Part shown: positions 16,166 to 19,250 of the stretch, piece after piece
Layout: each line of letters starts with the position of its first letter
Numbering within the stretch: position 1 is the first letter of the stretch
Assembly: GCA_030592565.1 (NCBI GenBank)
Contig: JAUVIX010000018.1
Coordinates: 1 to 19,250, forward strand
Direction of reading: 5' to 3'
DNA from: Chlorobiota bacterium
Lineage (GTDB): Bacteria > Bacteroidota > Bacteroidia > Bacteroidales > JAADJA01
DNA: 19,250 nt
Notes under the pieces: generated by a model
Told to the model about the DNA's origin: nothing
Seen by the model: the letters and a program-made list of their open reading frames with translations, nothing else
Databases searched by the model: none
Made by a program: the position numbers and the translations under genes

Positions 16166-16214
16166 TGAACTTTTACTTTGCTTTGATGTTTATATTTACA
16201 AAAAAACTTAAACA

Positions 16215-16982
16215 ATGATAATAGTTATCTCACCGGCAAAAACACTTGATTTCACGGCAAAAGTCGCCAATGACACATATTCAATACCCCAATTTACTGA
16301 CAGATCTGAAAAACTCGTTAAGGAGTTGAAAAAATACTCTCCGACAAAACTGGAGAAGCTAATGAAGATAAGCTCAAAACTGGCAAATCTTAATTACGAA
16401 AGATACCAGGAGTGGCGTCTACCATTCTCTCCCAAAAACTCGAAACAGGCTCTGTTTGCTTTTCGTGGGGAAGTTTATACGGGAATTAACTCCGGCACAA
16501 TGACTATGGATGACATCAATTTTGCACAACAACATCTCAGAATATTATCGGGTTTATACGGAATTTTGAGACCACTTGATCTGATACAAGCCTACCGCCT
16601 TGAAATGGGAACACCATTAAAAACTGACAAAAACAAGGACTTATATCAATTCTGGAGTGATGCGCTTACAAACTTGCTAATAAACGAGTTGGATAACGAA
16701 CCCGGAAAAATCCTTATAAACCTCGCATCAAATGAATATTACAAAGCTCTTGATTCCAAAAAGCTGAATACAAAAATTATAACACCTGTTTTTAAGGATT
16801 TCAAAAACGGCAGCTATAAATTCCTTAGCGTTTACGGCAAAAAAGCCCGCGGGCTAATGACACGGTTTTTGATTTCAAATAGAATATCAAACCCTGAGAA
16901 TCTGAAACTCTTTGATTGTGAAGGCTACTTCTACAACGATAGAATGAGCAAAGATGATGAGTGGGTATTTACAAGAGGGTAA
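16215..16982 (+). CDS. yaaA: Peroxide stress protein YaaA
   Basis: A 255-residue cytosolic protein of the YaaA (DUF328/UPF0246) family, at the family's usual length. Signature stretches are IVISPAKTLDF (3-13), FRGEVYTGI (83-91), LSGLYGILRPLDLIQAYRLEMGT (111-133), LINLASNEYYKAL (167-179) and ARGLMTRFLI (211-220). E. coli YaaA limits intracellular iron and Fenton damage during hydrogen peroxide stress and has a DNA-binding fold; the same role is inferred here. The start gives the conserved MIIVISPAKT N-terminus. TATATTTA at 16191-16198 is a 7-of-8 promoter-box match, so yaaA may have its own promoter besides readthrough from the methyltransferase gene 49 bp upstream. No peroxide-responsive operator is recognisable. 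Confidence 0.96.
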   Translation: MIIVISPAKTLDFTAKVANDTYSIPQFTDRSEKLVKELKKYSPTKLEKLMKISSKLANLNYERYQEWRLPFSPKNSKQALFAFRGEVYTGINSGTMTMDDINFAQQHLRILSGLYGILRPLDLIQAYRLEMGTPLKTDKNKDLYQFWSDALTNLLINELDNEPGKILINLASNEYYKALDSKKLNTKIITPVFKDFKNGSYKFLSVYGKKARGLMTRFLISNRISNPENLKLFDCEGYFYNDRMSKDDEWVFTRG

Positions 16983-17021
16983 AATTATCAGAATTACCAC
17001 CTGTCGTCTATTTTTTTTTCT

Positions 17022-17029
17022 TACGTTTG
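17022..17029 (+). promoter_or_regulatory. Bacteroidota-type -7 promoter box TAnnTTTG for the LolA-like gene
   Basis: Reads TACGTTTG, a full TAnnTTTG match, ending 36 bases before the ATG at 17066 and lying 40 bases after the yaaA stop. It is flanked by T-rich runs. Confidence 0.5.
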
Positions 17030-17065
17030 TCTTTTCTTTTTATTAACTATTTAAAATCTTAAAAC

Positions 17066-17872
17066 ATGAACAAACTTATAAAATTTATTTTTGCTCTAGC
17101 ATTCTCAACATTTGGATTGCAGGCACAAGACTTACAGGAAGTTCTTGACTCCTATTTCAAAACAATCGGACAGGATAAACTCGTTGAACATAAGTCAATG
17201 ATGGCTAAGGGCAAATCAATTCAGCAAGGAATGGAAACTAATTTTACAATGTATCAAAAAAGGCCTGGCAGTTTCAGATTGGAAGTTGATATACAAGGCG
17301 CGCAAATGATACAGGTGTATGATGGAGAAAAAGGTTGGATGATAGCACCCTGGACAGGGAGTATGGATCCAATAGAGATTTCAGGCTGGCAATTAGACGC
17401 TTTGGCGAGACAATCAGACTTTGACGGAATGCTTTATAACTTTAAAGAGAAGGATTACGAAGGTGAATTGATTGGAACGGAAGACATGGAAGGAACAGAA
17501 GTTTTTAAGATTAAACTAACCGCAAAGGACGGTAGTGTATTCTATCACTATATTGATTCCGATAATTATGTCTTGCTAAAGACAACTTCTATAATGAAAA
17601 TGGGAGATTCGGAAGTTGAATCTGACACCTACTATAGTAATTACAAAGAAAAAGATGGTATAATAATGCCATATAGCATCGAAAGCCGTGCAAATGGTCA
17701 AACAGCTAGTCAGGTTAATATTACTGAAGTAGTATTTGATGCAGAATTTGATGATTCAATATTTGCTATGCCGGAGAAGCAGGAAACAGAAGATAACGAT
17801 AATGACGTGAAACACGAAGAGGATGACGATGATGAAGGGCATGATAACGATGATGATAAAGGTAGAAAATAG
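17066..17872 (+). CDS. LolA-like outer-membrane lipoprotein-sorting family protein with acidic tail
   Basis: A 268-residue exported protein. Residues 1-20 form a signal peptide ending at LQAQ. The body (about 22-236) has the LolA/LolB-like half-barrel pattern: QKRPGSFRLEVDIQGAQMIQVYDGEKGWMIAPW, then LDALARQSDFDGML, then KDGSVFYHYIDSDNYVLLKTTS. LolA carries lipoproteins across the periplasm. Bacteroidota have many LolA-fold paralogues, and this one resembles that broader group rather than LolA itself, so lipoprotein transport is only a possibility. The last 32 residues (237-268) are an unusual low-complexity tail dominated by Asp, Glu, Asn and His, ending KGRK. It might bind divalent metal ions or be disordered. 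It has its own promoter box and is followed by the 14-bp tandem array. Confidence 0.85.
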   Translation: MNKLIKFIFALAFSTFGLQAQDLQEVLDSYFKTIGQDKLVEHKSMMAKGKSIQQGMETNFTMYQKRPGSFRLEVDIQGAQMIQVYDGEKGWMIAPWTGSMDPIEISGWQLDALARQSDFDGMLYNFKEKDYEGELIGTEDMEGTEVFKIKLTAKDGSVFYHYIDSDNYVLLKTTSIMKMGDSEVESDTYYSNYKEKDGIIMPYSIESRANGQTASQVNITEVVFDAEFDDSIFAMPEKQETEDNDNDVKHEEDDDDEGHDNDDDKGRK

Positions 17873-17929
17873 GAAGGAATAGTTTTCTATTAATAGTTTA
17901 TCATTGATTGCAAAGGTCTGCCTTATGTG

Positions 17930-17999
17930 ACAGCCTTCAGTCGGCAGCCTTCAGTCGGCAGTCTTCAGTCGGCAGTCTTCAATCGGCAGTCTTCAGTCG
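17930..17999. repeat. Five tandem 14-bp repeats (GCAGYCTTCAGTCG)
   Basis: Five head-to-tail copies of a 14-bp unit with few changes: ACAGCCTTCAGTCG, GCAGCCTTCAGTCG, GCAGTCTTCAGTCG, GCAGTCTTCAATCG, GCAGTCTTCAGTCG. The array is non-coding, markedly richer in GC than its flanks, and lies 57 bp after the LolA-like stop and 113 bp before the SIMPL gene. Near identity suggests recent expansion or ongoing slippage. There are no spacers, so it is not a CRISPR. Confidence 0.85.
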
Positions 18000-18112
18000 G
18001 CCAGTATTTGCAAAGCAAGACGGGTCGGATATTTATTGTGAGCAGTTGGCAAAACCATTGAATCGTTATTGCCACAATTATTAACAATATATGAGAATAA
18101 AAATACTTTAGA

Positions 18113-18844
18113 ATGAAAAATAACTTTAACTCAATTGTATTTGCGATAGCAATTATAATCGCCTCACTAGTATTAGGTAATGCGTTTATAAATCGAAATA
18201 AATCGGAAGGAACAATTTCTGTGACCGGACTTGGTAAAACAGATTTTACTTCTGACCTGATTGTTTGGAAAGGGAAGTTCACTAAAGAAAATATGGATCT
18301 TAAGCAAGCCTATTCTGACTTAGAAACCGACAAAAAAATAATTACTGAATATTTAGCCTCCAAAGGGTTTGATTCTAAAATTATTGTTTTTAGTGCAGTA
18401 AAGACCGATAGAAATACAAAAAGAAATTATTCAAATGATGGGAAGTATTTAGGAGAAGAGTTTATTGGATATACTTTAGGGCAAACAGTTCAGATAGATT
18501 CAAAAGATGTTGAAAAAGTAGAAAAGATATCAAGAGAAATAACAGAACTGTTGAATAAAGGTGTTCAGTTTTATTCAGAGCCACCTCGTTATTATTACAC
18601 AAAACTTGCTGATTTAAAGATTGAAATGATTTCAAGAGCAACGGAAAATGCACGTCTCCGTGCCGAAAAAATTGCTGAAAATTCAGGAGCAAAATTAGAT
18701 GAACTGACAGTGGCCAGAATGGGGATTTTTCAAATTACCGGTCAGAATTCAAATGAAAATTATTCATGGGGAGGTGCGTTCAATACATCATCAAAAGAAA
18801 AGACTGCATCAATTACAATGAAGTTAACTTATAAAGTAAGATAA
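18113..18844 (+). CDS. SIMPL domain (DUF541) protein
   Basis: A 243-residue envelope protein. A hydrophobic N-terminal segment (residues 8-25) may be an uncleaved anchor or signal sequence. The SIMPL/DUF541 domain (about 32-240) begins with the family's GTISVTGLGKTDFTSDLIVWKGKF and has the QAYSDLETDKKIITEYLASKGF helix. The long region before the C-terminal strand reads ATENARLRAEKIAENSGAKL, a hallmark of the family. SIMPL proteins form oligomeric or channel-like assemblies in a few studied cases and have been tied to stress resistance in others; the role is not settled. The ATG lies 113 bp past the 14-bp tandem repeats. No perfect TAnnTTTG box precedes it; TACTTTAG at 18104-18111 is only a partial match. 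Confidence 0.9.
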   Translation: MKNNFNSIVFAIAIIIASLVLGNAFINRNKSEGTISVTGLGKTDFTSDLIVWKGKFTKENMDLKQAYSDLETDKKIITEYLASKGFDSKIIVFSAVKTDRNTKRNYSNDGKYLGEEFIGYTLGQTVQIDSKDVEKVEKISREITELLNKGVQFYSEPPRYYYTKLADLKIEMISRATENARLRAEKIAENSGAKLDELTVARMGIFQITGQNSNENYSWGGAFNTSSKEKTASITMKLTYKVR

Positions 18845-18954
18845 AAGAAGGCATTGATTGATGCTTTATACTTAAAATTGCATAGTGAGAGCTTGAAGAA
18901 AATCTAATTTAAAATCTTTTGGTAAATATTATTTTAACATAAAACCAAGCAAAG

Positions 18955-19250
18955 ATGAAAAAAAGTAAAAATATTTTGAGTTGGTGCTTAATAACTCTAT
19001 TCGCACTATTTGTATTCGCAAGCACGAATGCACAAACAGTTAAAAAAGTCAAAGTCAATAAAAACACTTTTGGAGCTATCAAGGCACGGCACATTGGCTC
19101 TGCCACAATGAGCGGACGGATTGCTTCGCTTGATGCTGTACAGGATGACCCAAGGATAATATACGCCGGTTCGGCCAGCGGAGGATTGTGGAAAAGTAAA
19201 AACGGCGGTGTTAAGTTTAAACCCATATTTGACAAATACAATCAAAGTAT
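18955..19250 (+). CDS. Secreted BNR/VPS10-like beta-propeller protein, 3' end cut by the window
   Basis: Only the first 98 codons are in the window and the frame stays open to the edge. A signal peptide (MKKSKNILSWCLITLFALF...NAQ, about 27 residues) is followed by FGAIKARHIGSATMSGRIASLDAV, then DDPRIIYAGSASGGLWKSKNGGVKFKPIFDK. This is the start typical of large exported glycosyl-hydrolase-like or VPS10/sortilin-type BNR propellers, with RHIG...MSGRI and the Asp-box blade GGLWKSKNGGVKF. Homologues as I recall them are around 1000 residues and periplasmic or surface exposed; a true hydrolase activity is not established. The ATG at 18955 lies 110 bp after the SIMPL stop. No clear promoter box is seen. 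Confidence 0.85.
   Translation, partial: MKKSKNILSWCLITLFALFVFASTNAQTVKKVKVNKNTFGAIKARHIGSATMSGRIASLDAVQDDPRIIYAGSASGGLWKSKNGGVKFKPIFDKYNQS

Noticed and set aside
17930..17999. CRISPR array
   Set aside because: The 14-bp units are directly adjacent with no spacers and no cas genes are nearby.
18909..19241. Minus-strand frames opposite the BNR/VPS10-like gene start
   Set aside because: The plus-strand frame has a signal peptide and family motifs, so the minus-strand frames are shadows.
1..19250. tRNA, rRNA or riboswitch genes
   Set aside because: No cloverleaf, rRNA core or recognisable aptamer was seen in any intergenic gap on either strand by eye.

Overview
The window looks like a piece of a Bacteroidota (Bacteroidetes) chromosome, probably from the Bacteroidales/Marinilabiliales side, though that finer placement is a guess. 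The signs are low GC, a large secreted protein ending in a type IX secretion (T9SS) sorting domain, a DUF2027-Smr protein, a DnaA with a Bacteroidota-like C-terminus, near absence of Shine-Dalgarno sequences, and several TAnnTTTG promoter boxes placed shortly before start codons. Gene content is mostly housekeeping. There is no prophage, transposase, CRISPR array, rRNA or tRNA that I can see.

Left part (1-6160): the tail of an MscS-type mechanosensitive channel cut by the window edge; convergent to it a DUF2027/Smr protein; divergent from that a secreted C1-family (bleomycin hydrolase/PepC-like) peptidase; an unrecognised 241-residue protein; and a second, YbdG-type, mechanosensitive channel. 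A REP-like repeat follows that channel.

Middle (6160-11735): a minus-strand secreted YCF48-like beta-propeller, a 400-bp divergent intergenic region with three 19-bp direct repeats and overlapping palindromes, yigZ (IMPACT family), dnaA, a low-molecular-weight protein tyrosine phosphatase, and a threonine/serine dehydratase-like PLP enzyme. The last starts at a TTG two bases after the phosphatase stop. The dnaA neighbourhood has only degenerate DnaA boxes, so no oriC is called.

Right part (11735-19250): an intergenic REP-like element with 22-bp inverted ends, a 1099-residue T9SS-exported double beta-helix protein, an RsmI-like SAM methyltransferase, yaaA, a LolA-like periplasmic protein with a strongly acidic tail, a 14-bp tandem repeat array, a SIMPL-domain (DUF541) protein, and the first 98 codons of a secreted BNR/VPS10-like protein cut by the window end.

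Functionally the genes are loosely related: cell-envelope and osmotic-stress proteins (two channels, LolA-like, SIMPL, exported propellers and beta-helix) mixed with replication initiation and stress or quality-control genes (dnaA, yaaA, yigZ, Smr, RsmI-like). I found no convincing new multi-gene system. The features most worth a second look are the non-coding repeats, the substituted Walker A residue in DnaA, the unrecognised 241-residue protein and the duplicated beta-helix architecture.
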